Below are positions 42,508-51,049 of a stretch of 64,000 bases of DNA, piece by piece (within the stretch, counting starts at the first letter, position 1; every line of letters begins with the position of its first letter). The translations under genes and the position numbers were made by a program. The DNA comes from Curtobacterium sp. 9128 (lineage in GTDB: Bacteria > Actinomycetota > Actinomycetes > Actinomycetales > Microbacteriaceae), in NCBI RefSeq assembly GCF_007673775.1, contig NZ_VEAF01000006.1, positions 124,001 to 188,000 of the forward strand, given 5' to 3'. The notes beneath the pieces were generated by a model. The model saw only the letters and a list, made by a program, of their open reading frames with translations. It was not told where the DNA came from and ran no database searches.

Positions 42508-42717
42508 ATGCCTACTGCCGAACTGACCCGCGCCTGGGTGGACTCCGACTTCCGAGCGACCCTGAGCGAGGACGACCTCGCGCTGGTGCCCGCGAACCCG
42601 GCCGGGGAACTCCTCGACGACCTCGAGGTCACCGACCCGGAACTGCCCGGCGTCTACAACTCCTGGGTCCCCTGCTTCTTCAGCCTGGAGAAGACCGACT
42701 CCTGCTGCGCCTACTGA
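42508..42717 (+). CDS. lanA: Class II lanthipeptide precursor (LanA), mersacidin-type leader
   Basis: 69 residues. The acidic leader (1 to about 48) contains LTRAWVDSDFR and then VPANPAGEL, matching the W-x-(N/D)...R...N-P-A-G leader pattern of mersacidin and lichenicidin precursors. The C-terminal core is rich in modifiable residues: Ser52, Ser59, Thr63 and Ser65, with Cys56, Cys66 and Cys67, so up to three thioether rings could form. The core ends in S-C-C-A-Y and also holds W-V-P-C-F-F. There is no double-glycine site at the end of the leader, so the cleavage point is unclear (a Pro-Gly occurs at 47-48). AGGGAG lies seven bases upstream of the ATG. A LanM gene follows 67 bases later. Confidence 0.88.
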   Translation: MPTAELTRAWVDSDFRATLSEDDLALVPANPAGELLDDLEVTDPELPGVYNSWVPCFFSLEKTDSCCAY

Positions 42718-42734
42718 CGCAGGGTCCGACCACC

Positions 42735-42768
42735 CACGGGGCGGACGCGACCGCGCGTCCGCCCCGTG
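42735..42768 (+). terminator. Attenuator hairpin between lanA and lanM
   Basis: A perfect 15-base inverted repeat (CACGGGGCGGACGCG with CGCGTCCGCCCCGTG) and a 4-base loop fill the 67-base gap between the precursor and LanM genes. No T-run follows. A partial terminator or RNA-stabilising hairpin here would give more precursor than enzyme, as is known for other bacteriocin operons. Confidence 0.8.
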
Positions 42769-42784
42769 CACGAGGAAGAGGCGG

Positions 42785-45724
42785 ATGATCAGCATCATCG
42801 ACGACGACTCGCTGCGCCGACTGCCGATCCCCGCGCCGCAGCTGCTCCACTGGGCCGGACCGGAACTGGCTGCTGCGCGGAACGAACTCCGACGCCGGAT
42901 GGAGACGTCCGAGCTGGGGCACTCCGCCCGCCGACTCGCCGAGCTCGCCCTGGCCGAGCTCCCACACCGCCTGCTGGTCCGTCTCCTCCATCGCCCGCTC
43001 GTGCTCGAACTCAACGTCATGCGTGCGCAGCAGCTGCTCGTCGGTGACACGTCGACCGCGCGGTTCGACTGGTTCGTGGAGCAGCTGGCCGACGAGTCGT
43101 TCCGGGAAGCCCTCTGGGCGAAGTACCCGGTCGCCCGGACGGCGTTGGTCCAGCACCTCAGGACGTGGAACGCGAACGTGCTGGAGCTCGTCGAGCAGTT
43201 CGACGCCGATCTCCCCCGGCTCCGCGATCTGCTCGCGACGACCGAGGACCCCGTCCCGGAGACCCTGACACTCGCCAGTGGCGACAGCCACCGCGGAGGC
43301 AAGAGCGTCGCGGTCATCGGCCTCCGCGGCGGCGGGCGCCTCGTCCACAAGCCCCGGAGCGGAGCGCCGGAGGTCCTGTTCGCCGAGGCGGTCGCCTGGG
43401 CGAACCGATCCGGCTTCGCGCCCGCCCTCTCCGCCACGGCCGCGCTCGACCTCGGCTCCCACAGCTGGGTCAGGGCCAGCGAACCGGCTCCGCTCACGTC
43501 CCGCGAGGACGCGCACCGGTTCCACCAGCGCGTCGGCGGCCTCCTGGCCCTGTCGTACGTGCTCTCCCTGACCGACGTCCACCGCGAGAACCTCGTCGCC
43601 GCCGGCCCGGACCCGGTCGTCATCGACCTCGAGACGCTCCTCCACACGTCCCTGCGGACCGAGGGTTCGGCGGACGACCCGGAGCGGACCGTCCGCGCGC
43701 TGACCATGTCGAGCGTGCTCCTCACCGGGCTCCTCCCCAGCCCGCGGCTGCACCGCGTCGGTGACGACGTCCTGGCGAGCGACGTCAGCGGGCTCTCCGG
43801 CGACGCCACCGGGCCGACCGCCCTCGGCGAGCCCTGGTTCGACGACGTCGGGGCGGACACGATGCGGGTCTCGGTCCGCAAGACCGCGCTCGGAGCGGCG
43901 CAGAACGTCCCGGTCCTCGACGGCGTCCAGCTGGACCCGCTCGCGTTCGAGCCGGACCTCCTCGACGGCTTCGAGCGGATGTACCGGCTCTGCCATCGGC
44001 ATCGGGCGGACCTGCTCGCGGCCACCGGCCCCCTCGCGTCGTCCGACAGCACGCCCGTCCGGCACATCACCGGCGCGAGCGAGATGTTCGCGCGCCTGCT
44101 GTGGAACAGCCACCACCCGGACTTCCTGCGGGAACCGGGCGCGCGGGAGTCGTTCCTGGCCCGGGTCCGCACGCGCCACGGCGACCTGGCGAACGGCGAC
44201 CTGCTCGCAGCGAGTGAGCACCGACAACTCGTCGACGGCGACATCCCGGTGTTCCACGCCGTCGGCGACTCCCACGCCCTCACCGGCGGGGACGGCACCG
44301 TCGTCCCTGACGTGCTCCGGTCGAGTCCGACGGAGGTCCTCCGTTCCCGGCTCGAGTCGCTCTCCGAACAGGACTGCGACCACCAGCGCGCGGTCCTCCA
44401 GGGGTCGCTCCGCTCGGTCGTCCGCCACGGCAGCGACCGATGGCCAGCACCGCCACCGCGCGGCAGGGCAGACGACACCCACGGCGACGACGGCGCCTGG
44501 GCGCTCCGGGAGTCCGTCGCCATCGGTCGTTCCCTGCTGCGGTCCGCCGCCTGGGTCGACGACCAGCCGCACTGGCTCGACCACGAGCTCCAGGGCGGTG
44601 CGTACTGGACGCCCCGGCCCGCGGGCGACGACCTCTACGCGGGCCGGCCGGGGATCGGGGTGTTCCTGGCGCGTCTCGGACACGCAGTCGGCGACGACGC
44701 CTTCGTCGACGTCGCGTGGCGGATCCTCGACGGCACCCTGGCACGGCCACGCGGGGACGCCGGCCGCGGCTCCGCTCCGCTCGGGTTCGCCAGTGCCGCC
44801 GACGGTGCGGTCACCCTGGCCGCGACGCTCGCCGACGTGACGGGCGACACCGCGCCGCTCGCCGCGCTCCTCGACGGACTCCACGAGGCGTACCGCGACG
44901 CCGTCGCGGCGGACACCGTCCACGACGTGATCGGCGGGACCGCGGGGACCCTCCTGACCCTCACGGCGACGACCGCACACCTGCCGCCGAGTCCGGCGCT
45001 CCTCGCCCTCGTCGAGCACGGATGCGACCACCTGGCGGCGGCCGCTCGTCGTTTCGGCACCGGCGCGGGGTGGCCGTCGGCCATCGGGTCCGGCGCGCCC
45101 CTGTCCGGGTTCTCGCACGGCAGCGCCGGCATCACGCTGGCGCTCGCACGGGGAGCACTCCTGCTCGGCACGGAGCGCTTCGATGCCGTCATCGAGTCCG
45201 CGCTGCGGGCCGAGTCGGACCGCTTCGACGACCGGCGGTTCGGTTGGCCCGACGCCCGTCCCGGCGACGAGACCCCGATGTCCGCCTGGTGCCACGGGAC
45301 GCCCGGAGTCGCACTCGCGCGGGCGTCGATGCCCGACCGCCACCACCGCGGCATCGTCGTGGTCGACCTCCGGAAGGCATCCGCCGTGCTCCGGCGGCGG
45401 CACGGGGTCGACGGCCCTCCGGCGACCGCGAGCGATCTGTCACTCTGTCACGGCATGCTCGGTGAGCTCATGATCATCGACACCGTCACCGCCCACGACC
45501 CCGAGCTCGTCCCGGTCCGCGACCGCCTGCTCCACGACGTCCGGGACTCGGTCCGGCGGCGGGGTTGGGGGTGCGGGGCCCCTGCCGGGCTCCGGACGGT
45601 CGATCTCTTCACCGGGCTCGCCGGCCTCGGTCTCGGACTCCTCGCTGCGTCGGCACCGGGGACCGTCCCGACGGTGCTCGCCGGAGACACCGTCCGCCGG
45701 GACGCCGCGGAGGTGCACGGGTGA
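42785..45724 (+). CDS. lanM: Class II lanthipeptide synthetase LanM
   Basis: 979 residues, a normal LanM length. The N-terminal dehydratase domain (DUF4135, about residues 85-450) has LVHKPRSGAPEVLFAEAVAW, SLTDVHRENLVA and VVIDLETLLHTSL, the kinase-like motifs that phosphorylate and eliminate Ser/Thr. The C-terminal LanC-like cyclase (about 610-975) has GRPGIGVFLARLG, GFSHGSAGITLAL, and zinc ligands Cys836 (AWCHGTPG), Cys888 and His889 (SLCHGMLG). All key residues look intact. The ATG follows GAAGAGGCGG. The stop overlaps the ABC ATPase start (GTGA). It should install thioether rings on the peptide encoded just upstream. Confidence 0.95.
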   Translation: MISIIDDDSLRRLPIPAPQLLHWAGPELAAARNELRRRMETSELGHSARRLAELALAELPHRLLVRLLHRPLVLELNVMRAQQLLVGDTSTARFDWFVEQLADESFREALWAKYPVARTALVQHLRTWNANVLELVEQFDADLPRLRDLLATTEDPVPETLTLASGDSHRGGKSVAVIGLRGGGRLVHKPRSGAPEVLFAEAVAWANRSGFAPALSATAALDLGSHSWVRASEPAPLTSREDAHRFHQRVGGLLALSYVLSLTDVHRENLVAAGPDPVVIDLETLLHTSLRTEGSADDPERTVRALTMSSVLLTGLLPSPRLHRVGDDVLASDVSGLSGDATGPTALGEPWFDDVGADTMRVSVRKTALGAAQNVPVLDGVQLDPLAFEPDLLDGFERMYRLCHRHRADLLAATGPLASSDSTPVRHITGASEMFARLLWNSHHPDFLREPGARESFLARVRTRHGDLANGDLLAASEHRQLVDGDIPVFHAVGDSHALTGGDGTVVPDVLRSSPTEVLRSRLESLSEQDCDHQRAVLQGSLRSVVRHGSDRWPAPPPRGRADDTHGDDGAWALRESVAIGRSLLRSAAWVDDQPHWLDHELQGGAYWTPRPAGDDLYAGRPGIGVFLARLGHAVGDDAFVDVAWRILDGTLARPRGDAGRGSAPLGFASAADGAVTLAATLADVTGDTAPLAALLDGLHEAYRDAVAADTVHDVIGGTAGTLLTLTATTAHLPPSPALLALVEHGCDHLAAAARRFGTGAGWPSAIGSGAPLSGFSHGSAGITLALARGALLLGTERFDAVIESALRAESDRFDDRRFGWPDARPGDETPMSAWCHGTPGVALARASMPDRHHRGIVVVDLRKASAVLRRRHGVDGPPATASDLSLCHGMLGELMIIDTVTAHDPELVPVRDRLLHDVRDSVRRRGWGCGAPAGLRTVDLFTGLAGLGLGLLAASAPGTVPTVLAGDTVRRDAAEVHG

Positions 45725-46584
45725 GCACCGCACTCCGCGCCATCGGCCTCGGCAAGCGGATCGGGCGGGCGACGGTGTTCCGGGACGTGGACCTCGAGGT
45801 CCCGTCCGGTGCGCTCGTCCGCATCGCCGGTGGGAACGGATCCGGCAAGTCGACGCTCATCCGCGTCCTCGCGGGCGTCTCCGTCCCCACCCACGGACGG
45901 GTCCTGACGGACCCGGTTCCACGGGCGATCCTGCCGGAACGCTTCGTCGGACCCGAGCGGTTCACACCCGTCGAGTACCTGACGCACATGGGCCGCATCC
46001 GAGGCCTCGACCCGACGGCGACCCGGCAGAGCACCACCGAGCTCGTCGCGGCACTCGGTCTCGACGCACACGCGCAGACACGGATCGGTGCGCTCTCGAA
46101 GGGCAACGCGCAGAAGGTCGCCGTCGCGCAGGCATTCCTCGAGCCGCCGACCGGGCTCCTCTTCCTCGACGAGCCGAACACCGGACTCGACGACGCCGCC
46201 GCAGCCACCCTGAACCGCCTCGTGCAGGATGCGCAGCGGCGCGGCTGCGCGGTCGTCCTCTGCGAGCACGAGCACTCGCGGACCGCCCGACCGGACGTCA
46301 CCTACCGCCTGCACGGCGGGACGCTGCGCGCTGTCGACGACACCGCTGACCAGACCACGACGGCGGTCATCACGGCGCGCCGCCCGACGGCGTCGGCCGA
46401 CCGCCGCGTCGACGTGCCCGGGTGCGGTCCGGTCGAGGCGGACGGGTACGACCCCGTCAGCGCACGACTCGGCCGCGAGCACGTCGACGACGCACTCCGG
46501 GCGTTGCTCGCGAGCGGGTGGTCGGTCCTCGAGGTCCGTGTGGACCCGGAACGCGGCGAGGAGGCGACCGGATGGGCGCGGTGA
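45721..46584 (+). CDS. ABC transporter ATP-binding protein of the lanthipeptide cluster
   Basis: 287 residues. Walker A is GGNGSGKST (about residue 40), the signature is a variant LSKGNAQKV in place of LSGGQ, Walker B is LLFLDEPNTGLDD, and the H-loop lies in LCEHEHS. About 70 extra residues at the C-terminus have no motif I recognise. It lacks any C39 peptidase domain, so it cannot be a LanT. With the adjacent permease it could export the peptide or give self-protection like LanFEG. GTG start overlaps the LanM stop. Confidence 0.88.
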   Translation: MSTALRAIGLGKRIGRATVFRDVDLEVPSGALVRIAGGNGSGKSTLIRVLAGVSVPTHGRVLTDPVPRAILPERFVGPERFTPVEYLTHMGRIRGLDPTATRQSTTELVAALGLDAHAQTRIGALSKGNAQKVAVAQAFLEPPTGLLFLDEPNTGLDDAAAATLNRLVQDAQRRGCAVVLCEHEHSRTARPDVTYRLHGGTLRAVDDTADQTTTAVITARRPTASADRRVDVPGCGPVEADGYDPVSARLGREHVDDALRALLASGWSVLEVRVDPERGEEATGWAR

Positions 46585-47234
46585 TCCGGTACGTCGTCGC
46601 CCGCAGCCTGACCTCGCAACGGTGGGTGCCGCCCATCGTGTGCTTCGTCCTGCTGTCGGCCGCCACCTACGCGGCCGGCGGGGACGCTGCGGGGACGGGT
46701 GCCCTGCCGGCGCTGCTGCTCGTCCCGATCGTCACGTGGACGACGGTGACTGCGCTGCACAACGACGACCGGAGCCAGGTGGCGATCCTCGCCGTGAGCG
46801 TCGGCGGCGTCGTGCGGGCCCGGGTCGCGGTGCTCGTCGCGAGCGCGCTCCTCGGACTGGTGCTCGGCACCGTCGCCGTCGCCGCCGCCATCGCCGTCGA
46901 CCCGGAGCACGGCGGCGAGGTCGGTGTCTGGCGGACGGCCGCCGCGCTCGAGGTCACCGTCGTCGGCTCCGTCCTCTGCGGGGTTGCGCTCGGCCACCTC
47001 TGCGCCCGGCCGGTCGTCCGACGCATCGGGTACTCGTGGCTCATCGGCGTCCTCAGCTGTGTCCTGCTGATCGCGGTGCCCCGCTCCCCCTGCAACCACG
47101 CGTTGGCAGCGCTGTCGTCGCCGGATCCGGCGACGCTCCTGCCGACGGTCGCCCTCGACGCCGCCGTCGAGGCCGTCGCCGCGGGGGTGGTGCTGCTCCT
47201 CACGGTCCTGGCGTACCGGCGCTCCGCGCCCTGA
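46572..47234 (+). CDS. ABC transporter membrane protein of the lanthipeptide cluster
   Basis: 220 residues with about six hydrophobic segments (first at about 18-36, last at about 195-213). It has no sequence motif that names a family; position and topology suggest an ABC-2-type permease partner for the ATPase. The ATG at 46572 follows GAGGAGG nine bases upstream and overlaps the end of the ATPase gene by 13 bases; a GTG at 46581 (GTGA overlap) is the alternative. The last gene of the cluster, followed by a terminator. Confidence 0.78.
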   Translation: MGAVIRYVVARSLTSQRWVPPIVCFVLLSAATYAAGGDAAGTGALPALLLVPIVTWTTVTALHNDDRSQVAILAVSVGGVVRARVAVLVASALLGLVLGTVAVAAAIAVDPEHGGEVGVWRTAAALEVTVVGSVLCGVALGHLCARPVVRRIGYSWLIGVLSCVLLIAVPRSPCNHALAALSSPDPATLLPTVALDAAVEAVAAGVVLLLTVLAYRRSAP

Positions 47235-47257
47235 CGAGCGGTCCCGGACGGGACGAC

Positions 47258-47299
47258 GGACGGGAGGCGCGGGGCGGGCCGGCACCGAGCCTCCAGTCC
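47258..47299. terminator. Bidirectional terminator, GGAGGC/GCCTCC family
   Basis: GGAC-G-GGAGGC-G-CGG pairs with CCG-A-GCCTCC-A-GTCC with two mismatched positions. It separates the convergent lanthipeptide transporter and desaturase genes and shares its core with the hairpins at 2975 and 22188. Confidence 0.75.
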
Positions 47300-47329
47300 G
47301 GGGGTGGTCGCGTCCTGCGCCCCGCCGGC

Positions 47330-48433
47330 TCAGCGGGTGCGGTACTGCTCGACCATCGGGCAGGCGAACGGGTCCCGTGCGGCCGAACCGACCCGGTTGA
47401 GGTACTGCACGACGATCACGTAGGAACGGATGAGTCCCGTCTCGGTGTACGGCACGTCGTGCTCGGCACAGAACCGGCGGACGAGGACGCGCGCCGCGCG
47501 CAGGTTCGGCCGCGCCATGTTCGGGAACAGGTGGTGCTCGACCTGGTAGTTGAGACCGCCCATGCCGTACTCCAGCCAGCGACCGCCGCGGATGTTGCGG
47601 GAGGTGAGCACCTGCCGGCTGAAGAAGTCCACCCGCTGCCCCGGCTCGATGATCGGCATGCCCTTGTGGTTCGGGGCGAACGCGATGCCCATGGAGAACC
47701 CGAAGACGGCGAGCTGCACGCCGAGGAACGCGAACGCCATCCCCACGGGGAGGAACCAGAACAGTGCGCCGATGTAGAGCACGAACCGGGCGAGGAAGAC
47801 GCCCCCCTCGCTCCACCGGCCCTTGACGGCGGTCCGGCTGCAGTAGGTCCGCATCGACTGCCAGTGCAGGTTTGCGCCCTCCAGCAACAGCATCGGGAAG
47901 AACACGTACCCCTGGATCCGCACGAGCCCCCGCATGACGCCCCGCTTCGCCACGGCGTCCTCCGGTCGGAAGGAGATCGCGTCGAAGGAGATGTCCGGGT
48001 CCTTGCCCACCGTGTTCGGGTTGCCGTGGTGGCGTGTGTGCTTGTGCATCCACCACGCGTAGCTGACCCCGGCGAAGAACGTCCCGCCGTACCGCGCCGC
48101 GCGGTCGTTCCAGACGTGCGACGCGAAGACCTGCCGGTGCGCCGCCTCGTGCGAGAGGAACGCGAACTGCGTGAACACCACACCGAGGACCCCGGCGACG
48201 ACGAGCTGGAACCAGGACGCTCCCAGCAGTGCGAACGCTCCGCCGGCGCCGACGAGCACGACGACGAGCACCGCGAACACGGTCCAGTAGTAGCCGGTGC
48301 GGCGACGCAGGAGCCCGGCGGCCTTCACCTGCTGCAGCAGTGCGGAGTAGGTCGACGTCGAGGTCGGGGTGCCGTCGCGGGGTCGTGTGCGGACCACCGG
48401 CGTGGGCACCGGTCGGGCAGGCGTTCGGGTCAC
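47330..48433 (-). CDS. Membrane fatty-acid/acyl-CoA desaturase
   Basis: 367 residues from the GTG at 48433. The three His boxes are present: SHEAAHRQ, HKHTRHHGNP and NYQVEHHLFP, as in DesA3/linoleoyl-CoA desaturase-like enzymes. Two pairs of membrane segments lie between them. The enzyme introduces a double bond with a di-iron centre and needs an electron donor. The start is uncertain: the frame stays open upstream, with a repeated T-S-L-E-S/T-S-L-E-L stretch and a possible TTG at 48526 preceded by GGGAG. Confidence 0.9.
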   Translation of the reverse strand: MTRTPARPVPTPVVRTRPRDGTPTSTSTYSALLQQVKAAGLLRRRTGYYWTVFAVLVVVLVGAGGAFALLGASWFQLVVAGVLGVVFTQFAFLSHEAAHRQVFASHVWNDRAARYGGTFFAGVSYAWWMHKHTRHHGNPNTVGKDPDISFDAISFRPEDAVAKRGVMRGLVRIQGYVFFPMLLLEGANLHWQSMRTYCSRTAVKGRWSEGGVFLARFVLYIGALFWFLPVGMAFAFLGVQLAVFGFSMGIAFAPNHKGMPIIEPGQRVDFFSRQVLTSRNIRGGRWLEYGMGGLNYQVEHHLFPNMARPNLRAARVLVRRFCAEHDVPYTETGLIRSYVIVVQYLNRVGSAARDPFACPMVEQYRTR

Positions 48434-48795
48434 CGCCCGACCGGTGGTCTGGGGCAGCTCGAGGCTGGTCGGAGGCGACTCGAGGCTGGTCTGGGCCAGC
48501 TCGGTGCGGTGCTCTCGAGGCTGCAACGTGCTCAGGACTCCCTGGTCGACATCGTGACGACGGAGGTCGTCTCGGCGGCCGGGGGCTGGGGCAGCTGGAT
48601 GCAACGCTAGAGCAGGCGCACGGACCCGGCAAGCCCACCGCTCGGGACGGGCCGAACTGCGCACTTCGTCCGTCCGCGTGTAGCGTCCGGTCCAGACGTT
48701 CATCCGAACGTGCACGACGCGGCACGGAACGGGAGGTCTGTCGTGGATGCTCCTCACCCGTCCCCGGGCGCTCCCGCCGAGACACGGCGTGGACG
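48434..48795. other. Intergenic stretch with short direct repeats
   Basis: About 360 bases between the divergent desaturase and GAF-ANTAR genes. CTCGAGGCTG occurs several times between 48460 and 48525; it may belong to an N-terminal extension of the desaturase (TTG start at 48526) or be regulatory. I see no separate gene in the remainder. Confidence 0.45.
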
Positions 48796-49500
48796 ATGAG
48801 CAACGACGACTTCGTGACGGCGATCGCGGCGCTGTACGGGGCCGCCGACGACGACGACCTGTGCGCGCCGTTCCTGCTGGCACTGCCGGTGACCGGCGCC
48901 GCGATCACCACGTTGAGCACGCCCTTCGCACCGGAGATCGTCTGCGCGAGCGACCCCGTCGCCACACGTCTGGCCGACATCCAGATCGACCTGGGCGAGG
49001 GGCCCGCCTGGGAAGCGATGCGCACCCAGCGACCGGTCTCCGAGCCGGACGTCCAGACCGCGACGTCGGAGCGCTGGCCGATCGCGCTGCTGGCGATGAG
49101 CGAGATCGAGGTCGGTTCGGTGTTCGCGTTCCCGCTCCGGGTCGGCACCTTCTGGATCGGTTCCGTCGACCTCTACGACACGACCGCCGGACCCCTCGCG
49201 GCCCGGACGGTGCAGGACGCGATCGCGCTGACCGACGCTGCCGCCGGGCAGGTGCTGCGCCGAGCACTCGACAGCGCCGACGAGCGCAACGACGGACGCA
49301 CCGACATCGGCCACCAGTCTCGACGTGAGGTGTACCAGGCGTCTGGCATGATCGCGGCTCAGACTGGAGTCGGTGCAACCGACGCGCTCCTGCTCCTCCG
49401 CGCCTACGCGTTCACCGACGGCCGTTCCGTCCGCGACCTCGCCCACGAGGTCATCGCGGGCACGGTGGACTTCACCGACCGCACCGACACCGCTCCGTGA
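48796..49500 (+). CDS. GAF-ANTAR regulator, degenerate ANTAR
   Basis: 234 residues. The N-terminal GAF domain (about 10-150) contains LGEGPAWEAMRTQRPVSEPD and FAFPLRVGTFWIGSVDLY. The C-terminal ANTAR domain (about 170-225) reads VYQASGMIAAQTGVGATDAL, then LLRAYAFTDGRSVRDLAHEV. It has A-S-G where the canonical core has A-K-G. ANTAR domains bind tandem RNA hairpins to prevent termination. It is four bases upstream of, and partly overlapping, a second GAF-ANTAR gene, so the two may act together. Confidence 0.85.
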   Translation: MSNDDFVTAIAALYGAADDDDLCAPFLLALPVTGAAITTLSTPFAPEIVCASDPVATRLADIQIDLGEGPAWEAMRTQRPVSEPDVQTATSERWPIALLAMSEIEVGSVFAFPLRVGTFWIGSVDLYDTTAGPLAARTVQDAIALTDAAAGQVLRRALDSADERNDGRTDIGHQSRREVYQASGMIAAQTGVGATDALLLLRAYAFTDGRSVRDLAHEVIAGTVDFTDRTDTAP

Positions 49501-49511
49501 GGACACACGCC

Positions 49512-50273
49512 ATGGCACGAACCCGAGAACAACAGCTCGTCGAGACCTTCGTCACCATCACCGACACGCTCGTGTCCGACTACGACCTCGTCGACCTCCT
49601 CCAGTCGCTGGTCGACAACGCAGCTGAACTGTTCGACGCTGCCGCGGCCGGCATCCTCCTGACGAACCAGCGGAAGGAACTCGAGGTCCTCGCGTCCACC
49701 AGCGAAGGCAGCAGCTTCATGGGACTCCTGCAGCTCGAGACCGGCGAAGGCCCCTGCGTCGAGGCCTTCGCGACGGGCCAGACCGTGTCGGTCGAGAGCC
49801 CGGACCAGATGCAGGATCGCTGGCCCCGCTTCGCCGCCGCCTCCGCGGAGCTCGGCTTCGCGTCGGTGCACTCCGTCCCCCTGCGCCTGCGGGACGCGAC
49901 GATCGGCTCGATGAACCTGTTCCGGCTGACCACCGGGGCGCTGAACGACGAGGACGCGATCGCTGTCCGGGCTCTCACCGACGTCGCGACGATCAGCATC
50001 CTGCAGCACCGCACCGTCGAACACGCGGACCTCGTGCAGACGCAGCTGCAGCACGCCCTGTCGAGCCGGATCGCCATCGAGCAGGCCAAGGGCTTCCTGG
50101 CGCACACCCACCGCGTCGACCTGGACACGGCGTTCACGCTGCTCCGGTCCTACGCCCGCGCGCACCAGCTGCGCCTCGCGGACGTCGCTCGGGACGTCGT
50201 GAACCACGTCGTCACCGTCCCGGACCCCGGGGCCCGACCTGCAGCGCCGGCGGAGGACGATCCGCAGCGCTGA
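49512..50273 (+). CDS. GAF-ANTAR transcription antitermination regulator
   Basis: 253 residues. The GAF domain spans about 10-165 (LETGEGPCVEAFATGQTVSV, then FASVHSVPLRLRDATIGSMN). The ANTAR domain (about 185-240) is canonical: RIAIEQAKGFLAHTHRVDLD, then AFTLLRSYARAHQLRLADVA. The ATG at 49512 has GAGGA eight bases upstream; a GTG at 49497 overlapping the previous stop is possible. It would sense a small ligand or redox cue and bind nascent RNA. Confidence 0.9.
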   Translation: MARTREQQLVETFVTITDTLVSDYDLVDLLQSLVDNAAELFDAAAAGILLTNQRKELEVLASTSEGSSFMGLLQLETGEGPCVEAFATGQTVSVESPDQMQDRWPRFAAASAELGFASVHSVPLRLRDATIGSMNLFRLTTGALNDEDAIAVRALTDVATISILQHRTVEHADLVQTQLQHALSSRIAIEQAKGFLAHTHRVDLDTAFTLLRSYARAHQLRLADVARDVVNHVVTVPDPGARPAAPAEDDPQR

Positions 50274-50375
50274 CCCGGGGCGCCGCGCCCGGTCCGCCGT
50301 GGACGGTTGGTAGGTTCGGCGTGTGGGGGACGGGGAGACGTGTGCGCCGTTCGGCGTGACGCACGTCGGGGTGGC

Positions 50376-50999
50376 ATGAGCAGCACGAAGCGGGGCGGGC
50401 GCGGGCGCACGCGCCGACGCGGACGCAGGCGTCCGAAGCTCACGTGGTCGGGCTTCTGGCGCGGCCTCGGCGGCGTCGTCCACGATGCCGGCCCGCGGTA
50501 CGGGAGCCTGTTCGGCTCGTTGTTCCTGCTGGTCGCCGTCGTCGGGCTCCTGGGAGCCGGCAGCTCCCTGCAGCAGAACACCGAGCTGCGCGCGCACGGC
50601 GGACGCACGGACGCCGTCGTCGTGCGGGTCGAACGGGTCCACCACACCGGCTACCGCGGCGGGAGCTGGAACGAGTACTGGCCCGTCACGCGCCAGACCG
50701 TCGACGGCGAGACCTTCGAGGCCTCGCTCCGGCGCTACGCGGTGCACGACGACACCTACCGCCGGGGCGAGCACGTCACGGTGCTCTACGACACCCACCA
50801 CCACCGCACCGTCGCGCTCGCGAGCGACGAGGCGCGCGACCGACTCGTGGGCCGGGTCCGCGGCCGGATCGTCCTCGGCGGGTCGATGCTCGTCGTGCTC
50901 GCCGTCTGCCTGCCGATCGACATCCGGCGCACGGTCGCGAAGCGGCGGGCGGGGCGGCGGCCGAAGCCGGCGGGGACCGCGCGGCGGCGGGTGCGGTAG
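50376..50999 (+). CDS. Membrane protein, DUF3592-like
   Basis: 207 residues. A very basic N-terminus (Arg/Lys rich) precedes a membrane segment at about 47-67, then a beta-rich external domain (VRVERVHHTGYRGGSWNEYW, PVTRQTVDGETFEASLRRYA), a second segment near residue 170, and a basic tail. This is the DUF3592 layout. Function unknown. GGGGTGG precedes the ATG. Confidence 0.7.
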   Translation: MSSTKRGGRGRTRRRGRRRPKLTWSGFWRGLGGVVHDAGPRYGSLFGSLFLLVAVVGLLGAGSSLQQNTELRAHGGRTDAVVVRVERVHHTGYRGGSWNEYWPVTRQTVDGETFEASLRRYAVHDDTYRRGEHVTVLYDTHHHRTVALASDEARDRLVGRVRGRIVLGGSMLVVLAVCLPIDIRRTVAKRRAGRRPKPAGTARRRVR

Positions 51000-51049
51000 G
51001 GCGTGAGCGGCCCGGCGCTCAGCACCCTGCGCGGCCGGCTCGTCGCGCG

